In this document: in pieces, positions 28,143 through 37,757 of the stretch
How positions within the stretch are numbered: position 1 is the stretch's first letter
Layout: every line of letters starts with the position of its first letter
Assembly: GCF_018860635.1 (NCBI RefSeq)
Contig: NZ_JAHKPT010000025.1
Coordinates: 372,086 to 436,085, forward strand
Length of the DNA: 64,000 bases
Reading direction: 5' to 3'
Origin: Aliiglaciecola lipolytica
GTDB taxonomy: Bacteria > Pseudomonadota > Gammaproteobacteria > Enterobacterales > Alteromonadaceae
Notes under the pieces: model-generated
Told to the model about the DNA's origin: nothing
Database searches by the model: none
The model's input: only the letters and a program-made list of their open reading frames with translations
Program-made: the position numbers and the translations under genes

Positions 28143-28212
28143 CTTGTAGAGCAGTGATACAGATCATCACCTAAGCATTTCACTAAATGGTTTATTCTAG
28201 TTGCTCTACAAG
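28143..28212. terminator. Long-range inverted repeat after the DUF2254 gene
   Basis: CTTGTAGAGCA (28143-28153) and TGCTCTACAAG (28202-28212) are exact reverse complements separated by 48 bases. The 48 bases contain a smaller GTGAT/ATCAC dyad. The element lies just past the stop of the minus-strand gene at 28215. It may fold as a branched 3' structure; the remainder of the gap to 27824 shows no gene. Confidence 0.5.
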
Positions 28213-28214
28213 AT

Positions 28215-29534
28215 CTAATTCAAAGTTTCAACAGTTAGAAGAGTTTTAACATTTTGTGCTATTTTGACAAAATCCTTTGTGTCTTTTTCAGTGTATTGTG
28301 CGCTTTCTTTGCCTTGCTCAATAGCATGCAGTTGACGTTGAATCACCCTATGGACGTCGATCTTATCTGATACCAATGCAATACGTTCTAGACTCTCAAG
28401 TAGCCGAATTGTCACCGCCACAGAGCCGACAGCATATTGACGAATCTGATCAAATGCAGAGTTCGCTAACCCCACAAAATCATAAGGTTTGCGAGATAAT
28501 CTTAATCGGCCACTTTGATCAAAATATTGTCCGGCGTGCAACTTTTGATTGGATAAGTTACATAGCACTAAACACAATTTATCAACGCAGGTTATCGCCG
28601 TATAGGGATCATTAACCCCTGGAGATAGCGCGCGTACCGCGATTTCTACCATTTGGTGTATCGCATATTCAGGATCTTGAATCGGTGTTCTATTACTGCC
28701 GATGACACAACATTCATTTACCGCGTTATTTAAGTCACTTGTAATGGGCGTCAGACTCTTCACGCTAGCCAGTTCCGTGCTTTGGTTAATCAGATCGCCG
28801 GGTCGCCAATTCAACTCGATTAAAACATCATGCTCAGTGGCGACATCAAGTAACTTATCATTACTTAAAAGTTGCAAATAGCCACTTTGCTTCGCTTTCA
28901 CTGACAAGGTATAAGAAAAGCTGCTGTCCGCCTTATTCTGTAAAACAGAGGTTTGCTCATTACAAAATAACGGTTCTATTGCGTGGTTTATTTCCTCACA
29001 CAATTCATTAATGACGTTATCAGCTTGAATTGAACGGGCTACATGATGAATAAAATAGATGAGAACAATGACACTAAATAATGTGGCCAGTAGACACCAA
29101 ATAATAGCCAAGCCCATTTTGATGCCTTGATTTGAATCCAGACTCATGGAGTAAATTAGTACTACGCAGTATGAGAAGATTGAAATGAAAGTTCCTAGTA
29201 CGACTTGGGTTCCTCTGTCGTCCATAAAATTACGAATCAAGCGCGGACCAAACTGAGAAGATGCTAAGGTTAAGGTAACAATTGTTATTGAAAACGCGAT
29301 ACTAGTAACCGTTATCATTGAAGCGGCGATGGTATTAAGTAATGAAAGAAGCGTGCTCTGATCGGTTTGATAGAGGAAAGGTAACCAATCTAAAGCCCCC
29401 CAAGCTTGAGCATGATCAATCCATACCATTAACCAAGCTGAAGTAATCGATGTCACAACCATAAGTAGCGGGACAAACCAGAAACTAGTCTTTATTGAGT
29501 CAAACAGTTTATCTAATCTGGCTAGGTTTTTCAT
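28215..29534 (-). CDS. DUF2254 membrane protein
   Basis: The 439-residue product has four N-terminal membrane helices (about residues 15-165). It carries the DUF2254 signature: LLNTIAASMITVTSIAFSITIVTLTLASSQFGPRLIRNFM, then FISIFSYCVVLIYS. A soluble C-terminal half contains ALSPGVNDPYTAITCVDKL. The family is widespread but of unknown function. It starts about 85 bases downstream of a small membrane-protein gene on the same strand, across a hairpin. Confidence 0.85.
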   Translation of the reverse strand: MKNLARLDKLFDSIKTSFWFVPLLMVVTSITSAWLMVWIDHAQAWGALDWLPFLYQTDQSTLLSLLNTIAASMITVTSIAFSITIVTLTLASSQFGPRLIRNFMDDRGTQVVLGTFISIFSYCVVLIYSMSLDSNQGIKMGLAIIWCLLATLFSVIVLIYFIHHVARSIQADNVINELCEEINHAIEPLFCNEQTSVLQNKADSSFSYTLSVKAKQSGYLQLLSNDKLLDVATEHDVLIELNWRPGDLINQSTELASVKSLTPITSDLNNAVNECCVIGSNRTPIQDPEYAIHQMVEIAVRALSPGVNDPYTAITCVDKLCLVLCNLSNQKLHAGQYFDQSGRLRLSRKPYDFVGLANSAFDQIRQYAVGSVAVTIRLLESLERIALVSDKIDVHRVIQRQLHAIEQGKESAQYTEKDTKDFVKIAQNVKTLLTVETLN

Positions 29535-29577
29535 TCATACATCCTTATTGTAACCGCCACCGCCAAGCAAACATGAA

Positions 29578-29610
29578 GTAACCTCACTTTCGTGCATCGA
29601 GTGAGGTTAC
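29578..29610. terminator. 11-bp hairpin after the 57-residue membrane protein gene
   Basis: GTAACCTCACT (29578-29588) pairs perfectly with AGTGAGGTTAC (29600-29610). It lies nine bases past the stop of the minus-strand small gene. A T-run is lacking. Confidence 0.6.
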
Positions 29611-29619
29611 TAAATCAAT

Positions 29620-29793
29620 TTATTTTTTCGATCTTTTCTTGGCAAAAAGTAGCATGCTAACTACCAGTATAATCATAAATAGACCAAAGGAAGCCAAGAA
29701 TGTGTAGATTGGACTGCCACCTGCTAGTCCGGTAGATGTCACAAAAAATCCTACACTGATGACAATTGCGATAATAATTATTTTAAAGTCCAT
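29620..29793 (-). CDS. Small membrane protein (57 residues)
   Basis: This short gene encodes 57 residues with two membrane helices (about residues 4-22 and 30-50), a Gly-rich turn (TGLAGGSP) and a basic C-terminus (AKKRSKK). The ATG at 29793 has GAGGTGA at correct spacing, and hairpins bracket the gene on both sides. This supports a real gene. I do not recognise the family. It sits in a run of small envelope-protein genes (lipoprotein, DUF1328, BON), so a stress-linked membrane role is a guess from context. Confidence 0.7.
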   Translation of the reverse strand: MDFKIIIIAIVISVGFFVTSTGLAGGSPIYTFLASFGLFMIILVVSMLLFAKKRSKK

Positions 29794-29815
29794 AAATCAC
29801 CTCATCTGAAAATAA

Positions 29816-29838
29816 AAAAGGGCTCATTGAGCCCTTTT
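29816..29838. terminator. Rho-independent terminator after the small lipoprotein gene
   Basis: AAAAGGGCTC (29816-29825), loop ATT, and GAGCCCTTTT (29829-29838) form a perfect 10-bp stem. On the minus strand six T residues follow, so it terminates the lipoprotein mRNA upstream of the 57-residue gene. Confidence 0.85.
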
Positions 29839-29871
29839 ATTCTGCGTGAAAGCGCTTCGGGTTGACATTTA

Positions 29872-30066
29872 TTAACAGTCTTTGTCTTCTGCTTTAACGC
29901 CTTCTTTAACGTCTTCGCAAGCATCTTCTAGCGCATTACCTGCGTCTGTTACCATTTCATCAACTTTCTCACCAGCGTCCTCTGCAGGACCTTGCTCACA
30001 AGCGGCTAGAGCGAATACTGAACCAGCGATTAGTAAGATTTGTAAAGTATGTTTAAAATTTTTCAT
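29872..30066 (-). CDS. Small acidic lipoprotein
   Basis: The 64-residue product has a lipoprotein signal ending in LAAC (lipidated Cys about residue 22). A short, very acidic mature part follows (GEKVDEMVTDAGNALEDACEDVKEGVKAEDKDC) with two further cysteines. It resembles small entericidin-like or stress lipoproteins in size and composition, but I cannot name a family. GGAGA precedes the ATG at 30066. The stop is followed by a classic terminator. The upstream DUF1328 gene is 59 bases away on the same strand. Confidence 0.8.
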   Translation of the reverse strand: MKNFKHTLQILLIAGSVFALAACEQGPAEDAGEKVDEMVTDAGNALEDACEDVKEGVKAEDKDC

Positions 30067-30125
30067 GTGTATCTCCATTAATTATGAATTTTTATAAAGT
30101 TCATTTAGCGTGATGATCGAGTTCT

Positions 30126-30302
30126 CTATACTTTCGGACCTTTACCGCGTACGGCATTGGCTACGAGTGAAATCACCAGTAAAACTACGAAAACAAAAAA
30201 GATGATTTTAGCGATACCAGCTGCAGTACCTGCAATTCCACCAAAACCAAATACAGCTGCAATAATTGCGATAACCAAAAATGTTAGTGCCCAGCTCAAC
30301 AT
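30126..30302 (-). CDS. DUF1328 (YtjA-like) small membrane protein
   Basis: The 58-residue product ([31 protein letters not shown] at the start in family terms) has two membrane helices joined by a Gly-rich turn. This is the hallmark of DUF1328/YtjA. The function is unknown, though such genes are often stress-induced. AAGGAG precedes the ATG at 30302. It probably shares a transcript with the lipoprotein gene 59 bases downstream. Confidence 0.9.
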   Translation of the reverse strand: MLSWALTFLVIAIIAAVFGFGGIAGTAAGIAKIIFFVFVVLLVISLVANAVRGKGPKV

Positions 30303-30819
30303 GATATTCTCCTTTTGTTTGTGTTCGATATTCTTAATGCGCATTACGTGCCAACATCGAACAACAAAGTAAGTCATTGATATATAAATAAAAACAATAA
30401 CTCTAAATAATCCCTACACCTTCAACGTTGAGTTTAATTTGCAAAAAGTACACTGAATCTAGAAACTTTTTCACATCTACAATGTGATTGTTCTGTATTT
30501 GCTTGGTTGAGCTGATATTGCTTGACTATAAACGCTTAAATTTAGGTTGGCTGTCATGCTTAGTTCTTTTGACATAGGTCAAAGCAGTATTTAATTGATA
30601 GCGGTGAGCACTAGTCAACGAAGTATTTCGCTGCATAAACGGCTAGCTATCCGAACTAATCTTAGTTTCATATTAAAGTGTGAGCGTCATTGCCCAAAGA
30701 GGGGGAAGAGTTTAAGCCAAGCACAATTAAGGTTAACTATGCTTGGCTATGTAACTTCGATATTAGATGCAAACCTTGCCGTATCTGGAATATGGCGCGA
30801 TTAGCAAACCGGCGAATAA
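30303..30819. other. 517-base intergenic region between hemB and the DUF1328 gene
   Basis: The region should hold the promoter of the DUF1328 unit. The one feature I can name is an FNR-type dyad at 30569-30582. Short open frames around 30595-30890 lack ribosome-binding sites and protein-like composition, and I do not accept them as genes. Confidence 0.55.
30569..30582. promoter_or_regulatory. FNR/CRP-family-like dyad TTGAC-N4-GTCAA
   Basis: TTGACATAGGTCAA is a perfect TTGAC-N4-GTCAA dyad, matching the layout of FNR/ANR-type sites (TTGAT-N4-ATCAA). It lies 267 bases upstream of the DUF1328 start, which is far for direct control. It could also be chance. Confidence 0.3.
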
Positions 30820-31842
<1,023 letters not shown>

Positions 31843-33741
31843 TTATACAATATCGCGGGCGTGTAAATGTATACTTCTCACCCGGTTTCGGCCATCTCGT
31901 TTCGCCTGATACAAAGCCTTATCGGCACTCTCTAAAAGATTTTTTTCATCCTCTACACCGCTCACGATAGTAGAAGCAACGCCAGCACTAATGGTGACTT
32001 TGAGTTGTAATTCATCAACTTCGGTAACGGTGTTTTCAATGATTTCTCGGAGTCTTTGTGCCAATGCTTTAGCACCTTCAAAATCAGTATTCGGCAATAT
32101 AAGAGCGAACTCCTCTCCACCGTAGCGACAGGCATCATCAGTTGTGCGTTTTAAATTCTGTTTTAAAATGTTAGCCACATTTTTAATTACTTCGTCACCG
32201 GCAACATGACCATAAGTGTCATTAATATTCTTAAAATGATCTATGTCCAGCATGATTAAGGATAGATCAGAGCGCTCGCGGCGACAGCGTCGAGCCTCTG
32301 CTTGGAATTTTTTATCAAAGTGTTTACGGTTGCGAATACCGGTCAGACTATCGGTACGGGTTTGCTGTTCTAGCTCATTGTTTGTTTCAGACAACTCCCG
32401 CAGTGCTATTTCGAGCTCTAGGGTACGCTCCTGAACGTTATATTCTAAACTCTGCTGGGCTTGCTCTTTTAGTTTAAGTGCTTCCTCTTGCGCTTCTCGG
32501 GCCATACGTTCTTCAAGCAAAGCGAGTTCCTGACTCTGATATTGCTCCTCGCGCTGAATGGAGTACGAAATAACTAAAACAAAAGCCAACATAAAGGTTT
32601 CAATGGCCGCACCTAACATAACAAAATATTGTGCTGGCACATCTATCTCGAGTAGATTTGCGCTTTCTAGTCCTGCTAAAACGCCAGAAACAAGTAAAAC
32701 CGACCAAGCAAGCAGATACAAACGTGCGAGTTTAACTCCCCGTAACATCATTAATAGTGAAACCACAAACACCAAAATAGATGCGAAACATAAGATCACA
32801 AGGAAATACATAATGTAGTAATAGTAAGGAATGCTTAAGCTCGCAAAAACGGATAACAGAAGCCACCACACTGAATATTTCAATAATTGATCTAAGGTTC
32901 TACTATGTTTGTAAACTTCCAGTAACTGTCGTGTACATATGCATGCGAATAAAATGGTGAGGGTGGCGAAAATGCCCACGCTGCGACTTTGTAGCCATAC
33001 CCAATCTGGCCATATATATTTAAATCCAATACCGTGCAACGTAGCAAGAGTTAGTGCAATCGATACCACGTATAAACTATAACTTAGGAAGCTGGGCTTT
33101 TTGGTTGAAACATAAAAGAATAAATTACTCAGGGCCATTGCCAGCATAAAACCGAAAAACAGTCCCAATAGTAAATTTTGCTCACCATTGTAAATCAAAT
33201 ACTCTTTTTCTTCCCAAACACGCAGCGGCAATTTCACAGTGCCACTTGTCTGCACTTTGACAATGGCTGAAATTCGTTTCTCCGAATTTGGTACAGGAAA
33301 GAGTAACTTTTCATTTTTTATCTGACGGGAATTAAACGGATAACTGTCACCTTCGTGGTATTCCGAAATCAATTTTCCATTACTAAAAAACCATATATCG
33401 ACTTTGTCGAGCATGACGTAGTCGATTTCAATTAATTTTGGATTTTCACTAAGGTTGTTGGGCAGAAAAAACTTAAACCAATACGGCGTTTTGCTCATTC
33501 CATACACTAAAAAGTCTGAGCTTTCTTGATTCCACTGTGAATTTTGATATTTTCGCAACTTCTCTATAGTAAGAGAGTTCGTGGGGTCCTCAAGATAAAG
33601 GGTGCCTTGATTTATATCGAGTAAATAGTTGTTTGTAGAACCTAGTTTTGCGATGGACAAAATACTGATTAATCCAAACAGTATAATTAGGCCAATAAAC
33701 CAAGTTTTGTGGACGCCCACAGAATTTTTATTAATGTTCAA
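31843..33741 (-). CDS. 7TMR-DISM diguanylate cyclase
   Basis: The 632-residue product has a first membrane helix (about residues 13-30) and an extracellular 7TMR-DISMED2 beta domain (about 40-180). Seven membrane helices follow (about 190-395), then a coiled-coil linker (about 400-460) and a GGDEF domain with intact RYGGEEF (about 465-625). It should synthesise c-di-GMP in response to a periplasmic ligand, perhaps a carbohydrate. The first start is TTG 33741, which overlaps the end of tatD by 11 bases; no ATG is near. It sits between tatD and hemB. Confidence 0.9.
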   Translation of the reverse strand: MNINKNSVGVHKTWFIGLIILFGLISILSIAKLGSTNNYLLDINQGTLYLEDPTNSLTIEKLRKYQNSQWNQESSDFLVYGMSKTPYWFKFFLPNNLSENPKLIEIDYVMLDKVDIWFFSNGKLISEYHEGDSYPFNSRQIKNEKLLFPVPNSEKRISAIVKVQTSGTVKLPLRVWEEKEYLIYNGEQNLLLGLFFGFMLAMALSNLFFYVSTKKPSFLSYSLYVVSIALTLATLHGIGFKYIWPDWVWLQSRSVGIFATLTILFACICTRQLLEVYKHSRTLDQLLKYSVWWLLLSVFASLSIPYYYYIMYFLVILCFASILVFVVSLLMMLRGVKLARLYLLAWSVLLVSGVLAGLESANLLEIDVPAQYFVMLGAAIETFMLAFVLVISYSIQREEQYQSQELALLEERMAREAQEEALKLKEQAQQSLEYNVQERTLELEIALRELSETNNELEQQTRTDSLTGIRNRKHFDKKFQAEARRCRRERSDLSLIMLDIDHFKNINDTYGHVAGDEVIKNVANILKQNLKRTTDDACRYGGEEFALILPNTDFEGAKALAQRLREIIENTVTEVDELQLKVTISAGVASTIVSGVEDEKNLLESADKALYQAKRDGRNRVRSIHLHARDIV

Positions 33742-34525
33742 AACTTGCGCCTACTGCAAATAAATCCATAGTATTTTGCCAACAGTTTTGCTTCAAGTCC
33801 TGTAGCTCCTGATTACGTAAATTTGCAATAAATTCAGCAATGTGCGGAATATGAGCGGGTTGATTGTTACGGGACTTTGCCTTTAGCGTTTTAGGAAATA
33901 AATAAGGAGAGTCTGTTTCCAAAAGCATTCGTTGTGATGGTAATTTTAATACGGCTTCACGCAAAGATTCACCACGCTTAGGGTCACAAACCCAGCCTGT
34001 AACACCAATGTAGAAACCTAACTCTAAATAGGCTTCCATTTGAGCGAGGCTGCCAGTAAAACAATGGACCACAGCCCCCGATAATTTGGGGGAATAGGCT
34101 TTTAACAGGGCGATTTGTTCAGCAAATGCGTCTCGTTCGTGCAAATAAACCGGCAACTGTAATTCGCAAGCTAATTCCAACTGTTGCTCAAATACCCGCA
34201 ATTGTGTCTGTGCTGGCGAGAAATTACGATTGAAATCCAATCCACATTCGCCAATAGCAACAACCTTTTGGTTAGTCGCTAGGTTTTTGAGTTGTTGGAT
34301 AAAGTCGGGGGCGGCATCTTTTGCATAGTGCGGGTGAATACCCGCACTGGTAACCAAATTGTTTGGAAATTGTTGGGCTATCGAAAGCGCTTCTTGGCTT
34401 TGCTGGATATCAGTACCAATGAGTAAAATACCAGTTACGTCATTATTAAGGGCATGGTCAATAGCATCCGGAAACACTAAACGCTTATCCGGTAAGTTTA
34501 TGCCTATATCAAACCAGTGGGTCAA
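33731..34525 (-). CDS. tatD: TatD metal-dependent DNase
   Basis: The 264-residue product is true TatD rather than YcfH/YjjV. It begins WFDIGINLPDKRL instead of DTHCHLD and carries VTSAGIHPHYA, AIGECGLDFNRNFS, AVVHCFTGS, GVTGWVCDPKRG and LLETDSPYL. TatD is a Mg2+-dependent 3'-5' nuclease of the amidohydrolase fold, linked to DNA repair and quality control and often found near tatABC, as here. The only start in range is TTG 34525, with an in-frame TGA 18 bases upstream. A 212-base gap separates it from the preceding gene. Confidence 0.92.
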   Translation of the reverse strand: MTHWFDIGINLPDKRLVFPDAIDHALNNDVTGILLIGTDIQQSQEALSIAQQFPNNLVTSAGIHPHYAKDAAPDFIQQLKNLATNQKVVAIGECGLDFNRNFSPAQTQLRVFEQQLELACELQLPVYLHERDAFAEQIALLKAYSPKLSGAVVHCFTGSLAQMEAYLELGFYIGVTGWVCDPKRGESLREAVLKLPSQRMLLETDSPYLFPKTLKAKSRNNQPAHIPHIAEFIANLRNQELQDLKQNCWQNTMDLFAVGASFEH

Positions 34526-34706
34526 ACTAGTAGGCCTGACTCAGCATTATGCAACCAACAACCTTGATCGGTCTTTCTATACTGCTCATTAAGAGAACAC
34601 TCCTTGAAACATCTTGTTTATCCCCATAATTCATGGGCTAGGCACAATTTTATAATTTAAATACTATAGCCCATTAATGTATCACAAGGATTTACCCTAG
34701 TGTGCA

Positions 34707-34740
34707 TAACCTCAGGGTAACTTGCTTCGCTGTGAGGTTA
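34707..34740. terminator. Weak hairpin at the stop of the tatC-linked gene
   Basis: TAACCTCA (34707-34714) pairs with TGAGGTTA (34733-34740), which includes the TAA stop of the minus-strand gene. The loop is 18 bases and no T-run follows. It may partly separate tatABC from tatD transcription. Confidence 0.4.
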
Positions 34741-35289
34741 GTTAATACGCTTCACTCTAATACGGCGATTTTGACTATCTTTTCCTAAATGATAGGAACC
34801 TAGTGCACCGCGTTCTATATAAATTACTTCATTGACCTTCACTTTAAAATTAGTGGCTTCCTGTTCACGCCAAATATGTCCATTGTCTAATTTGAAAACA
34901 GCCCGTTTAAGGCCATCTTTAGTGACTTCAACCACAGTTGCATAGATTTTATCATCGGTATCTTCAGGCAGCTTTGCTTGCCTACCAAATTCAGCATTAC
35001 GCTGACTTTTCGTTGCGTTTTCAGGCTTAGCTTCTAGTACAATATTTTGCTCAGAATTTTGCGCTGCTAACTGATTATTTGCAGGTAAAGGTGCCGGCAC
35101 TTGCATCAAGTCCTGCAACCCGCCGTAACGGTTTAATTGATTGACGATTTTGTCATAACAAACTAGGCGCTTTAAACTATTTTGAACTTGTCCACAGTTT
35201 TTAAGAGCCTCACCAACGGTTTCAGCTTGTGCTGACACAGTAGTGACATAAACACAAACTGACAAAAACAATATAATTAATTTCTTCAT
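34738..35289 (-). CDS. Exported protein of unknown function linked to tatC
   Basis: The 183-residue product has a signal peptide (MKKLIILFLSVCVYVTTVSAQA). Next comes a small Cys-containing motif (LKNCGQVQNSLKRLVCYDKIV), then a Gln/Asn-rich linker and a C-terminal beta-like domain (about residues 112-183; IYATVVEVTKDGLKRAVFKLDNGHIW). The C-x(n)-RLxCYD pattern recalls the N-terminus of TagO/VasI-like type VI secretion accessory proteins, but I would not name it. The ATG overlaps the tatC stop by four bases, so it is co-translated with tatC. There is no twin-arginine, so it uses Sec itself. Confidence 0.75.
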   Translation of the reverse strand: MKKLIILFLSVCVYVTTVSAQAETVGEALKNCGQVQNSLKRLVCYDKIVNQLNRYGGLQDLMQVPAPLPANNQLAAQNSEQNIVLEAKPENATKSQRNAEFGRQAKLPEDTDDKIYATVVEVTKDGLKRAVFKLDNGHIWREQEATNFKVKVNEVIYIERGALGSYHLGKDSQNRRIRVKRIN

Positions 35290-36050
35290 GATACTTCCTG
35301 ATTTTTTTCTTTTTCTTGTTGTTCGTCTTCGTCATCTGCTTTTGGTGTATATAACGCCCCAATAATAATTCCTATTTCAAATAGTATCCACATGGGAACA
35401 GCTAATAACGATTGCGAGATTATGTCGGGCGGTGTCAACAACATCCCCACAACAAACACACCCACTATGACATACGGCCTTTTCGCCCTTAGCGAGGCTG
35501 CATCGGTAATTCCAGCCCAACACATCAGAATCACCGCTACCGGAATTTCGAAGGCGAGTCCAAAGGCAAAAAACAACTTCAATACAAAGGTAAGATAACT
35601 ACTAATGTCCGTTGTGAATGCAACACCGTTAATTTCTATACCTGCGAAAAACGCAAATATGACCGGGAAGACCACAAAATAGGCAAAGGCAATTCCAGCG
35701 TAAAAAAGCAGTGTGCTTGAAAGCAAAAGAGGCGCGATCAATTTTTTCTCGTTGCGATAAAGCCCTGGTGCAATAAATCCCCAAATTTGATAAAGCACAA
35801 AGGGTATTGCTAGAAAAAATGACAATACTAACGTCAGTTTAAAAGGCGCAAAAAATGGCGCCCCAACATCAGTTGCAATCATTTGGGAATTATCAGGCAT
35901 TGCGTTCAACAACGGCGTGGCCAACAAATGATACAAATCTTGAGCAAAAAACGCTAAAGGTACGAATACCACTAGTATGCTCAAAACCGCTTTGAGCAAG
36001 CGGCTTCGCAATTCAATTAAATGAGAAATAAAACTATTAGGATCAGACAT
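35286..36050 (-). CDS. tatC: Sec-independent protein translocase TatC
   Basis: The 254-residue product has six membrane helices and the TatC signatures: FISHLIELRSRLLKAV at the N-terminus, FAPFKLTLVLSFFLAIPFVLYQIWGFIAPGLYRNEKK, and PPDIISQSLLAVPMWILFEIGI at the end. TatC recognises twin-arginine signal peptides together with TatB. It starts directly after the tatB stop. The C-terminus is highly charged (KADDEDEQQEKEKNQEVS). Confidence 0.97.
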   Translation of the reverse strand: MSDPNSFISHLIELRSRLLKAVLSILVVFVPLAFFAQDLYHLLATPLLNAMPDNSQMIATDVGAPFFAPFKLTLVLSFFLAIPFVLYQIWGFIAPGLYRNEKKLIAPLLLSSTLLFYAGIAFAYFVVFPVIFAFFAGIEINGVAFTTDISSYLTFVLKLFFAFGLAFEIPVAVILMCWAGITDAASLRAKRPYVIVGVFVVGMLLTPPDIISQSLLAVPMWILFEIGIIIGALYTPKADDEDEQQEKEKNQEVS

Positions 36051-36356
36051 TTAAGATTTATCTTTATCGTAAGGCTTATTGACAGATGCTGCGGATGCTT
36101 TCAGTTCATCAACTGTTTTTTGCAGATCCGGAGATAAATTTTCTAGACCTTGCTGCTCTGCTTTTTTGAGGTTTTCATGCAATTCATGAACCCGTAACTG
36201 CTCTTCTACTTCCTGTTTAAAACCCGAAGCCATGGAGCGCACACTGCGAAATGTTTTCGCCACACTGCGCATTGCTCCAGGCAGCCGTTCAGGGCCAAGC
36301 ACTAATAAAGCGAGCACACCCACAACCAGTATTTCTAAGAACCCGATATCAAACAT
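36051..36356 (-). CDS. tatB: Twin-arginine translocase subunit TatB
   Basis: The 101-residue product begins MFDIGFLEILVVGVLALLVLGPERLPG, the TatB membrane helix, hinge and GPERLP motif. An amphipathic helix and a charged tail follow. With TatC it forms the substrate receptor. It is shorter than E. coli TatB (171), like many marine homologues. It abuts tatC with no gap and lies 20 bases after tatA. Confidence 0.95.
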   Translation of the reverse strand: MFDIGFLEILVVGVLALLVLGPERLPGAMRSVAKTFRSVRSMASGFKQEVEEQLRVHELHENLKKAEQQGLENLSPDLQKTVDELKASAASVNKPYDKDKS

Positions 36357-36376
36357 AAGCTAGCTTTTCTTTTCGA

Positions 36377-36628
36377 CTATTCAGTTTTTTGCGGTTGCTT
36401 TTCAGCTTCATTTTGTTGCTGGACATTTTGTTCTTTGGATTCAATCTTTTCTTCAGTTTTTTTCGCTGTGTCTTCTTCGAAATCAGCATCTTTATCTGAT
36501 ATTGCTTTCTTGAAACCTTTAACAGCAGAACCCAAATCACCACCTAAAGAACGTAATTTTTTGGTTCCGAACAACAATAAAACGATAACCAAAACAATCA
36601 ACAATTGCGCCCAACCAATATTACCCAT
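36377..36628 (-). CDS. tatA: Twin-arginine translocase subunit TatA
   Basis: The 83-residue product starts [42 protein letters not shown] in family terms: a short membrane helix, the FGTKKLR hinge and an amphipathic helix. A Lys/Glu/Gln-rich tail follows. TatA oligomerises to form the translocation path. It is the first gene of tatABC and is divergent from an outer-membrane-like gene. Confidence 0.96.
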   Translation of the reverse strand: MGNIGWAQLLIVLVIVLLLFGTKKLRSLGGDLGSAVKGFKKAISDKDADFEEDTAKKTEEKIESKEQNVQQQNEAEKQPQKTE

Positions 36629-36746
36629 TTGAAAACTCCTATAAATTTAGTAAGGCTATTATACGTAGCTAAATTGAAACGTCACTGGATTTGATACATA
36701 GATAAAAAAAGAGCATGATTTATAGACCCAATTTGGAGCAATAAGT

Positions 36747-37664
36747 TTGCCTAATTTAAGAATTGTTGCATTATTCTTTCTAATTTTACATTTTAGCAAT
36801 GCCGCTGTAGCCCAAGAAGAGCAGGACGTGTGGCTTGATTCTATGCATAAAAATATTTCCGAGTCGGTATTAGACACGGCACAATGGTTTGATAATTTTT
36901 TTGCAAATGAAAACCTTCAAGAAGACCAAAAAGCACTTGGCGAAGTGCGTCTTCGACTCGGAATAGAGCCTCGGTCTCGAAATTTAGAGGAATTTGAGGC
37001 GCGTTTGAAGGTCAGAGTAAAGCTACCTAACCTAAAAAATCGCGTTGATTTGATACTTACTGATTTTGACGAAGAGCAAGACGACCGAGTCGCCAGCAGC
37101 GGAAGTGGTGAATTTGCTCGTGAAGATAGTTTTAACTTAGCGCTACGTTACAAGGTGTCACCTGATAGCGGACTTTCCCATCGAATCGGTTTTGGTCGCA
37201 GATTTCAATACTACGCGAAGTCTAGATACCGAGATGCCATAGGTCTGAGTGATTCAGTGGAAATGCGCTACGACGCATCAATCTACTATTATAACCGAGA
37301 TAAATTAGGTACCTCCTTCAGTCTTACCTTCAACTACGACTATTCAAAAAACTTACTACTTAGATATCACAATCGCTTTGAATATAGAGACAAAACTAAT
37401 GATTGGTTATGGCAGCATAGTTGGCAGGGTTTCAAACAACTTGATGATTCGAGTGCTGTCATCTACGGTTATTACATCGAAGGTATAACTCGGCCAAATT
37501 ATCGATTAGAAGAATATTTGGTCAGTGTTAAATTACGTAAACAAACCGATAGAAGTTGGTTATTTTACGAAGTTGAACCTTTTGTGTTGTGGCGTAGAGA
37601 TGAACAGTTTTCAGCATCCTATGGCATCGCTTTGCGAATTGAAGGGTATTTTGGCGAACGTTAA
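36747..37664 (+). CDS. Hypothetical outer-membrane beta-barrel-like protein
   Basis: The 305-residue product has a signal peptide (about residues 1-22, ending AAVAQ). After an acidic spacer it has many short strands alternating aromatic and polar residues (SFNLALRYKV, HRIGFGRRFQYY, ASIYYYNRDKLGTSFSLTFNYDY), which suggests a transmembrane barrel. The last strand IALRIEGYFGER is not the classic C-terminal Phe. I do not recognise the family. The start is TTG 36747 with GGAG eight bases before it. It is divergent from tatA. Confidence 0.7.
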   Translation: MPNLRIVALFFLILHFSNAAVAQEEQDVWLDSMHKNISESVLDTAQWFDNFFANENLQEDQKALGEVRLRLGIEPRSRNLEEFEARLKVRVKLPNLKNRVDLILTDFDEEQDDRVASSGSGEFAREDSFNLALRYKVSPDSGLSHRIGFGRRFQYYAKSRYRDAIGLSDSVEMRYDASIYYYNRDKLGTSFSLTFNYDYSKNLLLRYHNRFEYRDKTNDWLWQHSWQGFKQLDDSSAVIYGYYIEGITRPNYRLEEYLVSVKLRKQTDRSWLFYEVEPFVLWRRDEQFSASYGIALRIEGYFGER

Positions 37665-37757
37665 CCCTGATTTCGCAACAAAAGTGCGCTACTTTTTTAA
37701 ATAAATCGTACCTTATATGTTTGATGAAACCGTTCAACATATATAAAAGGGGGATAC

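Noticed and set aside
28143..28160. TTGTAGAGCA resembles the D-arm region of a tRNA
   Set aside because: No T-arm consensus or acceptor stem can be built around it; the motif belongs to an inverted repeat.
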